Notes: generated by a model not told the origin, from the letters alone. A DNA stretch of 64,000 nt from Chakrabartia godavariana (GCA_005518185.1 RKSN01000002.1:788452-852451); one strand, 5' to 3'. Counted from the first letter of the stretch, positions 8,375-16,642 are shown. A program made the numbers and translations.

Positions 8375-9766
8375 TCAATAGCGGTAGTGATCCGGCTTGA
8401 ACGGCCCTTCGGTCGTTACGCCGATATACGATGCCTGCTTGGGCGACAGCTTGGTCAGCTTCACGCCCAGCTTTTCGAGGTGCAGCGCCGCGACCTTTTC
8501 GTCGAGATGCTTGGGCAGGACGTAGACCTTGTTTTCATACTGGCCCGGGTTGGTGAACAGCTCGATCTGCGCCAGCACCTGATTGGTGAAGGACGAGGAC
8601 ATGACGAAGCTCGGATGGCCCGTCGCGCAGCCCAGGTTCACCAGACGGCCCTTGGCAAGGATGATGATCTGCTTGCCATCGGGGAATTCGACGAGGTCTG
8701 TGCCCGGCTTGATCTCGTCCCACTTGTAGTTGGAGAGTGCCGAAATCTGGATCTCGCTGTCGAAGTGACCGATGTTGCACACGATCGACATGGGCTTCAT
8801 GGCCTTCATGTGATCGGCGGTGATGACGTCTTCGTTGCCGGTTGCCGTCACGAAGATGTCAGCGCGGGTGACCGCTTCTTCCATCGTCACGACTTCATAG
8901 CCTTCCATCGCGGCCTGCAGCGCGCAGATGGGATCGATTTCGGTGACGAGCACGCGGGCGCCGCCCTGACGCAGCGAAGCCGCCGACCCCTTGCCGACGT
9001 CGCCGAAGCCGGCCACGCAGGCGACCTTGCCGGCGAGCATGACGTCGGTGGCGCGGCGGATCGCGTCAACGAGCGATTCCTTGCAGCCATAAAGGTTGTC
9101 GAACTTCGACTTGGTGACGCTGTCGTTCACGTTGATCGCCGGGAAGGGCAGCTTGCCGTCCTTGGCAATCTGATAAAGGCGGTGCACGCCCGTGGTCGTT
9201 TCTTCCGAAACGCCCTTGATGTGCGCGACCGACATGGTGAGGTAGCCCGGCTTGGCCTTCACAAAGGCCTTCAGCGCGCGCTGGAACTCGACTTCTTCCT
9301 CATTGCCCGGTTCACCCAGCGTGTCCCCGGCTTCGAGGCGGGCGCCCCAGAGCGCGAACATCGTGGCGTCGCCACCATCGTCGAGGATCATGTTGGCGGT
9401 CTGCCCATCGCCCCAGTCGAAGATGCGGCCGACATAGTCCCAGTAATCGGCAAGGCTCTCACCCTTGACCGCAAAGACCGGGATACCGGCGGCCGCGATG
9501 GCAGCTGCGGCGTGATCCTGCGTCGAGAAGATGTTGCAGGTGGCCCAGCGCACGTCCGCGCCGAGTTCGACGAGCGTTTCGATGAGGACGGCCGTCTGGA
9601 TCGTCATGTGGAGCGAGCCGGTGATGCGCGCGCCCTTGAGCGGCTTCGACGCGCCATATTCGGCGCGCAAGGCCATCAGGCCCGGCATTTCGGTTTCGGC
9701 AATCGCGATTTCCTTGCGACCGAAATCGGCAAGACTCAGATCGGCGACGACATAGTCATGGGCCAC
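8375..9766 (-). CDS. ahcY: Adenosylhomocysteinase (S-adenosyl-L-homocysteine hydrolase)
   Basis: A 463-residue enzyme that splits S-adenosylhomocysteine into adenosine and homocysteine and so keeps methyltransferases active. Visible family signatures are [15 protein letters not shown] and [15 protein letters not shown] near the N-terminus, [16 protein letters not shown], the NAD-binding [15 protein letters not shown] and a C-terminus PDHYRY. Length is normal for the bacterial long form. It is monocistronic, with a terminator downstream and a palindrome 69-88 nt upstream of the start that may be an ArsR/SahR-type operator. Confidence 0.97.
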   Translation of the reverse strand: MAHDYVVADLSLADFGRKEIAIAETEMPGLMALRAEYGASKPLKGARITGSLHMTIQTAVLIETLVELGADVRWATCNIFSTQDHAAAAIAAAGIPVFAVKGESLADYWDYVGRIFDWGDGQTANMILDDGGDATMFALWGARLEAGDTLGEPGNEEEVEFQRALKAFVKAKPGYLTMSVAHIKGVSEETTTGVHRLYQIAKDGKLPFPAINVNDSVTKSKFDNLYGCKESLVDAIRRATDVMLAGKVACVAGFGDVGKGSAASLRQGGARVLVTEIDPICALQAAMEGYEVVTMEEAVTRADIFVTATGNEDVITADHMKAMKPMSIVCNIGHFDSEIQISALSNYKWDEIKPGTDLVEFPDGKQIIILAKGRLVNLGCATGHPSFVMSSSFTNQVLAQIELFTNPGQYENKVYVLPKHLDEKVAALHLEKLGVKLTKLSPKQASYIGVTTEGPFKPDHYRY

Positions 9767-9834
9767 GGGGGATTCTCCGGCAAATTATGGAATTCGCCAG
9801 CCCCTAGCCGCACGCTCTGTGAAACGCAATCGGA

Positions 9835-9854
9835 ATATAAAGATTTCTTTATAT
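9835..9854. promoter_or_regulatory. Perfect palindrome upstream of ahcY, candidate operator
   Basis: ATATAAAG-ATTT-CTTTATAT: 8-nt arms with a 4-nt spacer, AT-rich in a GC-rich genome, 69-88 nt before the ahcY start. The shape suits an ArsR-family repressor such as SahR, which controls SAM-cycle genes in other Proteobacteria. The regulator is not in the window and the assignment is inferred. Confidence 0.55.
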
Positions 9855-9933
9855 GAATGCGACGATCCTCAACCGAACAGAGGCGGGGCGCTCCCTTGGG
9901 TCCGCCCCGCCCCGTCCGATCGATCCCTGTGCC

Positions 9934-10422
9934 TCAGCGCGCTGCCGCGAAGCTGGTCGGGCATTGCCTCCCGACGCGCGGCTGGATGTCGGCGCTGATC
10001 GCCAGCCGTTCCAGCTGCGCAACGCTGTGGCTCCCCGCGAGCGCCGCGCTGGTTATGTCGCTCAGATCGCCGCAGTCCAGTTCGGCGATGCCCGCGCCAT
10101 AGCGGTTGGCAATGGAGGTGACGAACCCGTCATAGGCGTTGAGCCCGCGCGCGGGGCCGAAGTCAGATACGAACTGCTGGCGCAGGACATCGTTGACCTG
10201 CGCCAGAATCGGACGTCCTTCGCGCACGAACTGGTTGTATCGCGCCAGAAAATCCCGGCCGCTTGTCCGGCACCGCAAGGCGGACACCATCAGCATCGTT
10301 TCAAATTCGCGGATCTTTGCTGCCGCAATTGCTTCCTTCGACCAGCAGTTTGCCTGTGCCGGCGTCGCCAGCAAGGCGGCGATCGCCGCCAGTCCCACAA
10401 ATCCTGTCTTTCGCATTTTCAT
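9934..10422 (-). CDS. Secreted protein of unknown function
   Basis: A 162-residue protein with a clear Sec signal peptide (MKMRKTGFVGLAAIAALLATPAQA, cleavage after AQA) and a mature part with four cysteines (NCW, LRCRT, LDCGD, RQCPT) that could form two disulfides. It is mostly helical in appearance. A similar small secreted protein next to ahcY occurs in other sphingomonads and is sometimes misnamed after its neighbour, but nothing in it resembles a hydrolase. The ATG at 10422 or the one at 10416 could be the start. Function unknown. Confidence 0.7.
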   Translation of the reverse strand: MKMRKTGFVGLAAIAALLATPAQANCWSKEAIAAAKIREFETMLMVSALRCRTSGRDFLARYNQFVREGRPILAQVNDVLRQQFVSDFGPARGLNAYDGFVTSIANRYGAGIAELDCGDLSDITSAALAGSHSVAQLERLAISADIQPRVGRQCPTSFAAAR

Positions 10423-10678
10423 TGTGCCGTTCCCTTCGCACGCTTGACGAGAGGAAGGTCACAGACCCGCGCTGTCAGATTATTAAGCGGAATGGTTAAC
10501 GCAACGGCTTTGCGACGAGCTGTTGCCCTGTCTTCAAAGCGGATCAGACCCGCCGACTGTCCCGTTTCCGGACAAGGTGCGGAAAGACCTGTAAAATCCT
10601 TGGCCTTGGAGCCGAACTGTGGTTAACCTTGGGTCAAACAATAATCGGGCCGCATTCAACCTCTCCGAAAGGAAGACA

Positions 10679-12118
10679 ATGCATCTGCTCGCCCGTACCG
10701 CCCTCATCACAATGGCCGCCCTTGTCGCCATGCCCGCCATGGCCACCACGGTCGTCACCGGTTCCGCCGGCGGCGGACAGCCGGTGTCCAATTACCAACC
10801 CTCTCTGGTGCTGAGCCAGGTCGTCCAGTCGCAGGGCATTTTCCCGCGGCGCGACATCGATGCCGGCGCCGGCGCTGTCATGGGGATGGTACGCACCTTT
10901 GCGTGGGACTTCGGAACGCCCAAGGCGCAGGGACAACTCATCCCGATTTCCCAGAACACCGCCTTGTTCTCGATCCTCGGCACAACCTATGGCGGGGACG
11001 GCCGCACGACCTTCGCGCTGCCCGACCTTGTCGGGCGGACCGTCGTTGGGGCGGGACAGGGCCCGGGCCTTTCCGTATCGACGCTGGGTGAGTTCGCAGG
11101 GTCCGCCAGCATCAGCCTGACCGCAGGCAACATGCCCGCCCACGTCCACAGCCTGCCATCGGGCGGGGTGACCTCGGTTGCAGGCGGCAACCAGCCGTTC
11201 GACAATGAACAGCCGTCCCTTGCCCTCAATTACATGATCCAGGCCGAGGGTATCTATCCCTCACCGAGCGGCCCGCAGGCGGGAGACCCCTCGCCATACT
11301 TTATCGGTGGATCGGCCTTTATCGGGCAAGTGGGCGTCTTCGCCGGCAATTTCCAACCCGGCTGGATGTTCGCTGACGGGCGACTGTTGCCGATCGACCA
11401 ATATACAGCGCTCTTTTCCCTGATCGGCACAACCTATGGCGGAGATGGGCAGACAACGTTCGCGCTGCCCGACCTGCGCGGGCGCGTCGCGCGCGGCACA
11501 GGTCAGGGCCCCGGCCTGAGCAACATCGCGTTGGGTGAGACGGGCGGCGCGGAAAACACGTCCCTGACCGCCCTTCAACTGCCCAACCATGACCATGACT
11601 TGCCCGGCGGCGGCACCACCGGTGCGACGGGTGGCAATCAGCCGGTCAGCAATGAGCAGCCCTATCTCGGGATGAACTACGCCATCGCGCTGCAGGGAAT
11701 CTTCCCGGCGCGCGACAGGCCGCTGGGCGAGGATGTTTACATCGGCGAAGTGATCCAGCTTGCAGGAAATTTCGCACCAAGAGGTTATGCGCTCGCCAAT
11801 GGGCAGCTGCTGTCGATTGCCCAGAACCAAGCCCTGTTCGCCTTGCTCGGGACGACGTTCGGCGGTGACGGTCGCACGACCTTTGCCCTGCCTGATTTGC
11901 GTGGTCGCATCGTCGTCGGCTCGGGCAACGGCTTCGACATCGGGCAGAAGTTCGGAGCACAAACCTTCACGCTCACCGAAGCCAATCTGCCGCCGCACAC
12001 GCACAGCTTTGAAGTGAAGGGCGGCGTCCCTGAACCGGCAAGCTGGGCCATGATGCTGGCCGGTTTTGGCATCGTCGGCGGCGCGCTCCGGCGTCGCGTG
12101 GCTGTCCGCCCCGCCTGA
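10679..12118 (+). CDS. Triple tail-collar domain protein with PEP-CTERM sorting signal
   Basis: A 479-residue exported protein. It has a signal peptide (HLLARTALITMAALVAMPAMA), three tandem modules of about 150 residues, each with a GGxQPxxNxQPSL-like opening and a tail-collar core (GTTYGGDGRTTFALPDL, GTTYGGDGQTTFALPDL, GTTFGGDGRTTFALPDL), then VPEPASWAMMLAGFGIVGG and an Arg-rich end, the PEP-CTERM signal. Tail-collar domains are best known from phage tail fibres and from the microcystin-dependent protein family (COG4675). PEP-CTERM proteins are processed by an exosortase/archaeosortase; no such enzyme is in the window. The start is set by the AAAGGAAG ribosome binding site; an earlier in-frame codon at 10619 lacks one. 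It stands alone, with no phage genes near. Confidence 0.82.
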   Translation: MHLLARTALITMAALVAMPAMATTVVTGSAGGGQPVSNYQPSLVLSQVVQSQGIFPRRDIDAGAGAVMGMVRTFAWDFGTPKAQGQLIPISQNTALFSILGTTYGGDGRTTFALPDLVGRTVVGAGQGPGLSVSTLGEFAGSASISLTAGNMPAHVHSLPSGGVTSVAGGNQPFDNEQPSLALNYMIQAEGIYPSPSGPQAGDPSPYFIGGSAFIGQVGVFAGNFQPGWMFADGRLLPIDQYTALFSLIGTTYGGDGQTTFALPDLRGRVARGTGQGPGLSNIALGETGGAENTSLTALQLPNHDHDLPGGGTTGATGGNQPVSNEQPYLGMNYAIALQGIFPARDRPLGEDVYIGEVIQLAGNFAPRGYALANGQLLSIAQNQALFALLGTTFGGDGRTTFALPDLRGRIVVGSGNGFDIGQKFGAQTFTLTEANLPPHTHSFEVKGGVPEPASWAMMLAGFGIVGGALRRRVAVRPA

Positions 12119-12134
12119 GCGCCAAATTCAGGCG

Positions 12135-12695
12135 TCAGGCGTTGCCACTGGCTGAGGACAGCAGGCGCGGGTCTATTCCATCCCCGTGGAAGGCCCGCGT
12201 CCAGCGCTCCTGCGCGGGCACGGCAAAGACCAGATCATCCGTCCCATCGGCAACATGCCAGCCATGGCGGTGCATTTCCTCATCGAGCTGTCCTTCGCCC
12301 CATCCGGCATAGCCCAGAGCGACAAGCCAGCGTGTCGGGCCCCGACCTTCGGCGATGGCCTTGAGCACATCCATCGTGCCCGTCAGCGCCCATCGATCGG
12401 CAGCTTGAGCCGTGCCCTCTCCCGCCCAATCAAGACTGTGGAGGACAAATCCCCGCGCGGGCTCGACCGGACCACCATAATGGACGGCGACGTCCGGCGC
12501 GCTTCCGATGTCGATGCCGAGCTGCTCCATCAGCTTGTGGAGCCCTATCCCTTCGAGAACATGGCCGATACCGACGCCAATGGCCCCATTCTCGTCATGC
12601 GCGCACATCGCGATGACGGCATGTTCAAATCGCGGATCCCCGATCCCCGGCATGGCTAGGAGCAGACGGCCGGTCAGGAATCGGGCTTGGGACAT
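12135..12695 (-). CDS. YqgE/AlgH family protein
   Basis: A 186-residue DUF179 (UPF0301) protein with the typical opening FLTGRLLLAMPGIGDPRFEHAVI, HYGGPVEPARGFVLHS and VALGYAGWGEGQLDEE. The family is widespread in Proteobacteria; AlgH is linked to alginate and stress regulation in Pseudomonas, but the biochemical role is unsettled. It converges on the tail-collar gene with a 16-nt gap and stands alone otherwise. Length is normal. Confidence 0.92.
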   Translation of the reverse strand: MSQARFLTGRLLLAMPGIGDPRFEHAVIAMCAHDENGAIGVGIGHVLEGIGLHKLMEQLGIDIGSAPDVAVHYGGPVEPARGFVLHSLDWAGEGTAQAADRWALTGTMDVLKAIAEGRGPTRWLVALGYAGWGEGQLDEEMHRHGWHVADGTDDLVFAVPAQERWTRAFHGDGIDPRLLSSASGNA

Positions 12696-12796
12696 GGGTC
12701 GCGTGGTACCCCAAAGATCGCCTGCGGGGAAATCGGCACGTCCCGTATTTCCCGGCAGGCGGCTTGATCTGTCAGATACCCGGAGCGGGAGGCGCC

Positions 12797-13108
12797 CTAA
12801 TTGTCCTTCTTCAGCTCGCGTCCGGCGGCCTCGGCCGCGCGATCAACCTTCTCCGCGCCGTCCTTCACGGATTGCGTAACGTCCTTGGTCGCCGCCTTCA
12901 CATCCTTGCCGGTATCGCGCGCCTCGGCTTCAGCCTTGTTGCCCGCCCGCTCCAGATCCTGACCGACTTCATCGACTTTCTGGCCCGCATCCTGGACCGT
13001 CCGGTCCACAGCGGCCCCCGCTTCCTGAGCGGTTGCCTGCTTGTCCTTGTTGGTGTCGCAACCGGACACGGCCAGCCCGGCAATGGCTATCGCAACGATG
13101 ATGCGCAT
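12797..13108 (-). CDS. Small stress-type lipoprotein with amphipathic repeats
   Basis: A 103-residue predicted lipoprotein: signal peptide with lipobox LAVSGC, then a charged Ala/Lys/Asp-rich helix with repeating units such as DAGQKVDEVGQDLERAGNKAE and DVTQSVKDGAEKVDRAA, reminiscent of LEA-like or CsbD-like stress proteins. The mature protein would be an extended helix anchored to a membrane. An EcfG-type promoter lies 47-72 nt upstream, inside the end of the AI-2E family gene. No precise function can be given. Confidence 0.8.
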   Translation of the reverse strand: MRIIVAIAIAGLAVSGCDTNKDKQATAQEAGAAVDRTVQDAGQKVDEVGQDLERAGNKAEAEARDTGKDVKAATKDVTQSVKDGAEKVDRAAEAAGRELKKDN

Positions 13109-13122
13109 TCGTCTCTCCTCTG

Positions 13123-14301
13123 TCAGCGGGCGGAGGCCCTGCCCTGTTCGCCTAAACCACGACCGGCGGTTTCCGGTTCCGCAGGCTCCGCGTCCTGCGC
13201 ATCGGCCTCCACCTCATTGTGCCAATATTCGAGGAGGAAGAGCGTGATGGTCAGCACCACGGGGCCAAGAATGATCCCCGCCGGGCCAAAGGCGAAGACC
13301 CCGCCGACCAGCGAGATGAAGGTCGGGATGGTGTGCATCCGGATGCGATTGCCGACAAGAATGGGGTAAAGGAGATTGTCGATGGTCCCGACAACGAGCA
13401 GGCTCCAGGCGAGCAGGACCAGCGCACGGGTTGTCTCCCCCATCGAGAACAGGATGATGACCGCAGGCGCCCAGACGACGAAGGTGCCGAGGACGGGCAC
13501 GATTGCGACGACCCCCATGACAAAACCCCAGAGAAGCGGCGCCGGCAGGCCCAGCATCCAGAACATCGTCCCGCCCAGCATTCCCTGAATCATGGCGACG
13601 GCGACCGTCCCGAACACGGTCGCGCGGATCGTGTCGGCGATACGGCCGTACAGCGTCGTCATTTCCTGCCGGGTGAAGGGCGCGATGCTGGCAAGGATGG
13701 CAAGCGCCGCCCGGCGGTCCCGTACCATGTAGAACAGCAGGTAGAGCATGATGAGCGTGGCAACGATCTGCTCGCCCGATCCCTGAACGATCCCCGGCAG
13801 ATGGTTCGCCACCCAGGAGGATGCCTGCTCGGCAAGGTCGGGAAAGCGGAAGCGGCGGTCGACCCACTCGATCGCCTCGGCGATCCAGCCATTGGACGGA
13901 AACAGATCCCGCCATCCGTTGCTGTCGACCATGCGGGTCAGAAAGGCGGTCGCGTCGCCCGCCTGCACGAGCACCTGCTGCCCCAGCAGAAACAGCGGGA
14001 GGGCAACCGCCAGTACGGCCACCGCAACGCAGACAAACGCTGCCATACCGGGACGCCCGGTCTCTGCAATCAAGGCGCGGTTGAGGGGCGCCAGCAGAAC
14101 CGCGAGCGCCAGCGCCGATGCGAGAGGCGGGAGGAAAGGCTCCACCAGTCGATAGGACAGGAACAGGAACAGCAGCGTGATGCCGATCAACGTGAGGAGG
14201 CTCAGCTGACGGAAGGTCTCCCGCCCCTGCACCAGATGTGAACCGCTCGCCCCCTCGGGCGGGGGCATGGGCGGGCCCGGAAACAGCCGACTGTTCTTCA
14301 T
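13123..14301 (-). CDS. AI-2E family transporter (PerM-like permease)
   Basis: A 392-residue membrane protein with about eight hydrophobic segments, two near the N-terminus (LTLIGITLLFLFLSY, LASALALAVLLAPL) and a cluster in the C-terminal half. Family marks include MLYLLFYMVRD, GRIADTIRATVFGTVAVAMIQG and a C-terminal FGPAGIILGPVVLT. Members export or take up small molecules or Na+/H+; the substrate here is unknown. The start MKNSRLF is preferred: it lies just downstream of an EcfG-type promoter (14335-14360), and a longer frame would begin within the promoter. The small lipoprotein gene follows on the same strand but has its own promoter. Confidence 0.85.
   Translation of the reverse strand: MKNSRLFPGPPMPPPEGASGSHLVQGRETFRQLSLLTLIGITLLFLFLSYRLVEPFLPPLASALALAVLLAPLNRALIAETGRPGMAAFVCVAVAVLAVALPLFLLGQQVLVQAGDATAFLTRMVDSNGWRDLFPSNGWIAEAIEWVDRRFRFPDLAEQASSWVANHLPGIVQGSGEQIVATLIMLYLLFYMVRDRRAALAILASIAPFTRQEMTTLYGRIADTIRATVFGTVAVAMIQGMLGGTMFWMLGLPAPLLWGFVMGVVAIVPVLGTFVVWAPAVIILFSMGETTRALVLLAWSLLVVGTIDNLLYPILVGNRIRMHTIPTFISLVGGVFAFGPAGIILGPVVLTITLFLLEYWHNEVEADAQDAEPAEPETAGRGLGEQGRASAR
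13155..13180 (-). promoter_or_regulatory. EcfG-type promoter of the 13108 lipoprotein gene
   Basis: Minus strand reads GGAAC-N17-GGTT, the consensus known for alphaproteobacterial EcfG sigma factors. It overlaps the 3' end of the upstream permease gene. Confidence 0.7.
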
Positions 14302-14334
14302 GGATGATGTCCCCGCACGGCCCAGCCCATGAAG

Positions 14335-14360
14335 AACCCGAAACGCGTCGCCAATGTTCC
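14335..14360 (-). promoter_or_regulatory. EcfG-type promoter of the AI-2E family gene
   Basis: Minus strand reads GGAAC-N17-GGTT, with the -10 element 34 nt before the ATG at 14301. It is back to back with the plus-strand EcfG-type promoter at 14416. Confidence 0.72.
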
Positions 14361-14415
14361 GTCGCACCCGGAGCGGCGGTTCGTCGCTGGAGCATTAACC
14401 CACAGTAACCACGAA

Positions 14416-14440
14416 GGAACTTCCCCGGTGCTCCCCCGTT
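14416..14440 (+). promoter_or_regulatory. EcfG-type promoter of the 14482 PEP-CTERM gene
   Basis: Perfect GGAAC-N16-CGTT on the plus strand, about 40 nt before the start codon. Confidence 0.75.
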
Positions 14441-14481
14441 GCGGGGGTCCCTCCATGTGTCACCTCAAGAAAGGTCTTCCA

Positions 14482-15018
14482 ATGAGAAGCTTCATACTCT
14501 CTGCCGCCCTTGCGACTGCAGCAGTCATGGTGGCGTCGGCGCCCGCCAACGCCGCGCACACGCTCACGCTGTCGCCGCCTGCCCCTGATGGATCGATTTC
14601 TGGCGTGTTTCAGAATCTCGCCATCGGTGCCGGTGACTTCACCGACACCTATACGTTCAACCTCGCCAATCCCGGTCTGATCAATGCGACGCTGTCGTCG
14701 ATCTTCCAGGCTGCGCTCAACAACAACGTTGATTTCACGAGCGCGACGATCAACGGTCAGGAATTCACGATCGGCTCAACGGGCAATGTGGAGTTCCGGT
14801 ATCTGAACGGCCTGAATATTGCGGCGGGCCCGCAGACGCTGATCATCGCCGGCAAGAGCGGCGGCAATGGGTCCTATGCGGGCACCTTGTCCTATTCGCG
14901 CCTGCTGAACGGCGTGCCTGAACCGGCGGCCTGGGCCACCCTCCTCACTGGCTTTGTTCTGGTCGGCAGCAGCATGCGTCGCAAGCGTATGACGAAGCTT
15001 CCCCGCGTTTCCGCCTAA
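14482..15018 (+). CDS. FxDxF-type PEP-CTERM protein
   Basis: A 178-residue secreted protein: signal peptide ending in APANAA, a beta-rich body opening with IGAGDFTDTYTFNL (the FxDxF box that names one PEP-CTERM subfamily), and a C-terminal sorting signal VPEPAAWATLLTGFVLVGSS followed by Arg/Lys. Such proteins are surface-anchored or released after exosortase processing and are often linked to exopolysaccharide or biofilm. The start MRSFILS was chosen because it gives a proper signal peptide and follows an EcfG-type promoter. A strong hairpin covers the stop codon and a terminator follows. Confidence 0.85.
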   Translation: MRSFILSAALATAAVMVASAPANAAHTLTLSPPAPDGSISGVFQNLAIGAGDFTDTYTFNLANPGLINATLSSIFQAALNNNVDFTSATINGQEFTIGSTGNVEFRYLNGLNIAAGPQTLIIAGKSGGNGSYAGTLSYSRLLNGVPEPAAWATLLTGFVLVGSSMRRKRMTKLPRVSA

Positions 15019-15071
15019 AGGCGGAAACTACCCCGCGGCGCCCCATCCCCCCCGGGGCGCTGCGGGGTTTT
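15007..15071 (+). terminator. Double hairpin terminator after the PEP-CTERM gene
   Basis: A perfect 9-nt-arm hairpin at 15007-15028 straddles the TAA. It is followed by a 14-nt-arm GC hairpin (15031-15044 with 15054-15067, one mismatch) and TTTT, a standard intrinsic terminator. Confidence 0.85.
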
Positions 15072-15101
15072 GATTTGAGCAGCAGGAAGGACCGCGCCCC
15101 C

Positions 15102-15545
15102 ATGTCGATTGTCGAACTGTTTCGCAGCCATCCCATGGGTGTTGATGACGGCCCTTTGCTCCACGCCGTCGCCGAAGCCATTACCTGTGCCATCATCTGC
15201 ACCGGCTGCGCCGATGCGTGTCTTTCAGAAGAAGAGCCTGCCAAACTGGCCCGCTGCATCCGTCTTGACCTGGATTGTGCCGACATCTGCACCGCCATGG
15301 CGGCACAGGCGATGCGCGAACCCCGCACTTCATCCGAACGATTCATATCCTTGCTCCAGCTGTGCGCCGAGTCCTGCGATGCCTGTGCTGCCGAGTGCGC
15401 GCTGCATCAGGACATGCATGACCACTGCGCGATCTGCGCGCGCGCTTGCCGAAAATGCGCACAGGCCTGCCGTGATGCGATCGCGGGGCTGCAGGGTGCT
15501 GCCCCACGTTCGCAGGCCTACGACACACCGGCCGTCACGCTTTAG
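15102..15545 (+). CDS. Cys-rich four-helix bundle copper-binding protein
   Basis: A 147-residue cytosolic protein with about nineteen cysteines spaced along amphipathic helices (CAIICTGCADAC, CADIC, CAESCDACAAEC, CAICARACRKCAQAC). The pattern matches the DUF326/Csp family, which packs many Cu(I) ions inside a four-helix bundle and stores or buffers copper. It lacks an export signal, so it would be a cytosolic copper sponge. The ATG at 15102 follows an AGGAAGG motif; an in-frame TTG at 15075 is less likely. A 58-codon gene follows after 11 nt. Confidence 0.82.
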   Translation: MSIVELFRSHPMGVDDGPLLHAVAEAITCAIICTGCADACLSEEEPAKLARCIRLDLDCADICTAMAAQAMREPRTSSERFISLLQLCAESCDACAAECALHQDMHDHCAICARACRKCAQACRDAIAGLQGAAPRSQAYDTPAVTL

Positions 15546-15556
15546 GGGTCTGACCC

Positions 15557-15733
15557 ATGCCGCGCGGGGACAAGGACGCCTACACCGACAAGCAGAAGCG
15601 AAAGGCCGCGAAGATCGAGGCCGGTTATGAGGCAAAGGGCGTCCCGGAAACCGAAGCCGAGCGTCGTGCCTGGGCGACGGTGAACAAGCAGGACGGCGGC
15701 GGCAAAAAGTCAGGCGCCGGCCGCAAGTCCTGA
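15557..15733 (+). CDS. Small basic conserved protein (58 aa)
   Basis: Short reading frame beginning MPRGDKDAYTDKQKRK and ending in a Gly/Lys/Ser-rich tail (GGGKKSGAGRKS). Very similar small proteins (MPRGDK..YTDKQKRKA..IE.GYE..GV...EAERRAWATVNK) are widespread in Proteobacteria and are sometimes called plasmid stabilization protein without proof. It is highly charged and probably unstructured or nucleic-acid binding (inference). It is likely co-transcribed with the Cys-rich gene 11 nt upstream, and its last 24 nt overlap the 3' end of the convergent superoxide dismutase gene. Confidence 0.8.
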   Translation: MPRGDKDAYTDKQKRKAAKIEAGYEAKGVPETEAERRAWATVNKQDGGGKKSGAGRKS

Positions 15734-16363
15734 TCCGTTGGGCTTCTGATCGGCCCGCGCCGCGCCCCCGCCATCTAGATTCTGTGCGGCAAAAGCCCAG
15801 TTGAGGCACCGCTCCAGCACCGCGTTCGCATAATCCTGCCGATTGTTCCGATAGTCGATGTAATAGGCGTGTTCCCACACGTCGATCGTCAGGAGTGGCG
15901 CTGCCCCGGCATGCACCAGCGGCGTATCCGCGTCGTGGAAGGACCGCACGACCAGCCTGCCCTCTTCCAGCAGCAGCCAAGCCCAGCCGTTGGAAAAATG
16001 GGTGACCGCCTCCTGCCGGAAGGCATCGACCAACGCGGCGACCGATCCAAAGCCGTCATCGATCAACCGAGACAGTTCTGCGCCCGGCGAAACGGGTTCG
16101 GGCGTCAGCGAGTGCCAATAGAAATTGTGGTTCCACGCCTGCGCCGCATTGTTGAACAAAGCACGCTGCTTTCCCGCATGCGCCGCGCGCACGACCTCTA
16201 CCAGCGAGGCATCGCTCAGCCCGGCCTCATCGCGCACCAGTGTGGAGAGCGTCTCCACATATTTGCGGTGATGCTTGCCGTAATGGAAGTCGATTGTTTC
16301 CTGAGAGATGACCGGCGCAAGCGCGGCGGGGTCGAACGGCAAGGGCATCAATGTGAACGACAA
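15710..16363 (-). CDS. Superoxide dismutase (Fe/Mn family)
   Basis: A 217-residue enzyme converting superoxide to hydrogen peroxide and oxygen. Metal ligands are visible in DFHYGKHHRKYV, AQAWNHNFYWHSL and IDVWEHAYYIDYRNNRQDY; the central stretch FSNGWAWLL is a slight variant of the usual GSGWAWL. The start is taken as TTG: an AGGAG box sits 7 nt before it and it yields SFTLMPLPFDP, the family's usual N-terminus, whereas the ATG five codons later has no site at proper spacing. It has an unusual 3' tail of about 20 residues. Its leader contains three hairpins and an apparent terminator (16439-16612), with an EcfG-type promoter further up. Confidence 0.9.
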   Translation of the reverse strand: MSFTLMPLPFDPAALAPVISQETIDFHYGKHHRKYVETLSTLVRDEAGLSDASLVEVVRAAHAGKQRALFNNAAQAWNHNFYWHSLTPEPVSPGAELSRLIDDGFGSVAALVDAFRQEAVTHFSNGWAWLLLEEGRLVVRSFHDADTPLVHAGAAPLLTIDVWEHAYYIDYRNNRQDYANAVLERCLNWAFAAQNLDGGGAARADQKPNGSGLAAGA

Positions 16364-16438
16364 GGGGAGTCTCCTGTTTCTGCAGGAAAAACGCCCGCAG
16401 GCCCGAGCTGTTCCGCAGGCGCCTCCATCCCTGACGCC

Positions 16439-16612
16439 AAAAAAAATGGCCCGCCATCCCGGGGAGGATGACGGGCCGAATAGGTTGGTAAAACCAACCC
16501 TGTCCACTCCGACACCGGGAAACAGGCACCCGGCATCTTGCCAAACTGCTTGACCAACCGCCGAGCCACGGGGGGGGGGAGGGGAGAGCGGGGCAGTTGA
16601 CAGTCTGACGTG
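16439..16612 (-). ncRNA. Putative stress-induced small RNA or structured leader of the superoxide dismutase gene
   Basis: Reading leftward from the likely start near 16612, the transcript passes a hairpin (CCGGG arms at 16515-16519/16529-16533), a perfect 7-nt-arm hairpin (16483-16489/16493-16499) and a 12-nt-arm hairpin (16448-16459/16466-16477, one mismatch) followed by eight T residues. The last is a textbook intrinsic terminator 76 nt before the dismutase start. So it is either a stand-alone RNA of about 170 nt or an attenuating leader. No known RNA family is recognised. Confidence 0.5.
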
Positions 16613-16617
16613 GGATA

Positions 16618-16642
16618 AACTCGCGGCGCACGCCTTTGTTCC
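16618..16642 (-). promoter_or_regulatory. EcfG-type promoter upstream of the RNA candidate and superoxide dismutase
   Basis: Minus strand reads GGAAC-N16-AGTT. The -35 element is perfect and the -10 keeps the GTT core. Confidence 0.55.

Noticed and set aside
9767-9860. SAM or SAH riboswitch in the ahcY leader
   Set aside because: No SAH, SAM-II or SAM/SAH riboswitch conserved core could be recognised; the palindrome explains the region better as a protein operator.
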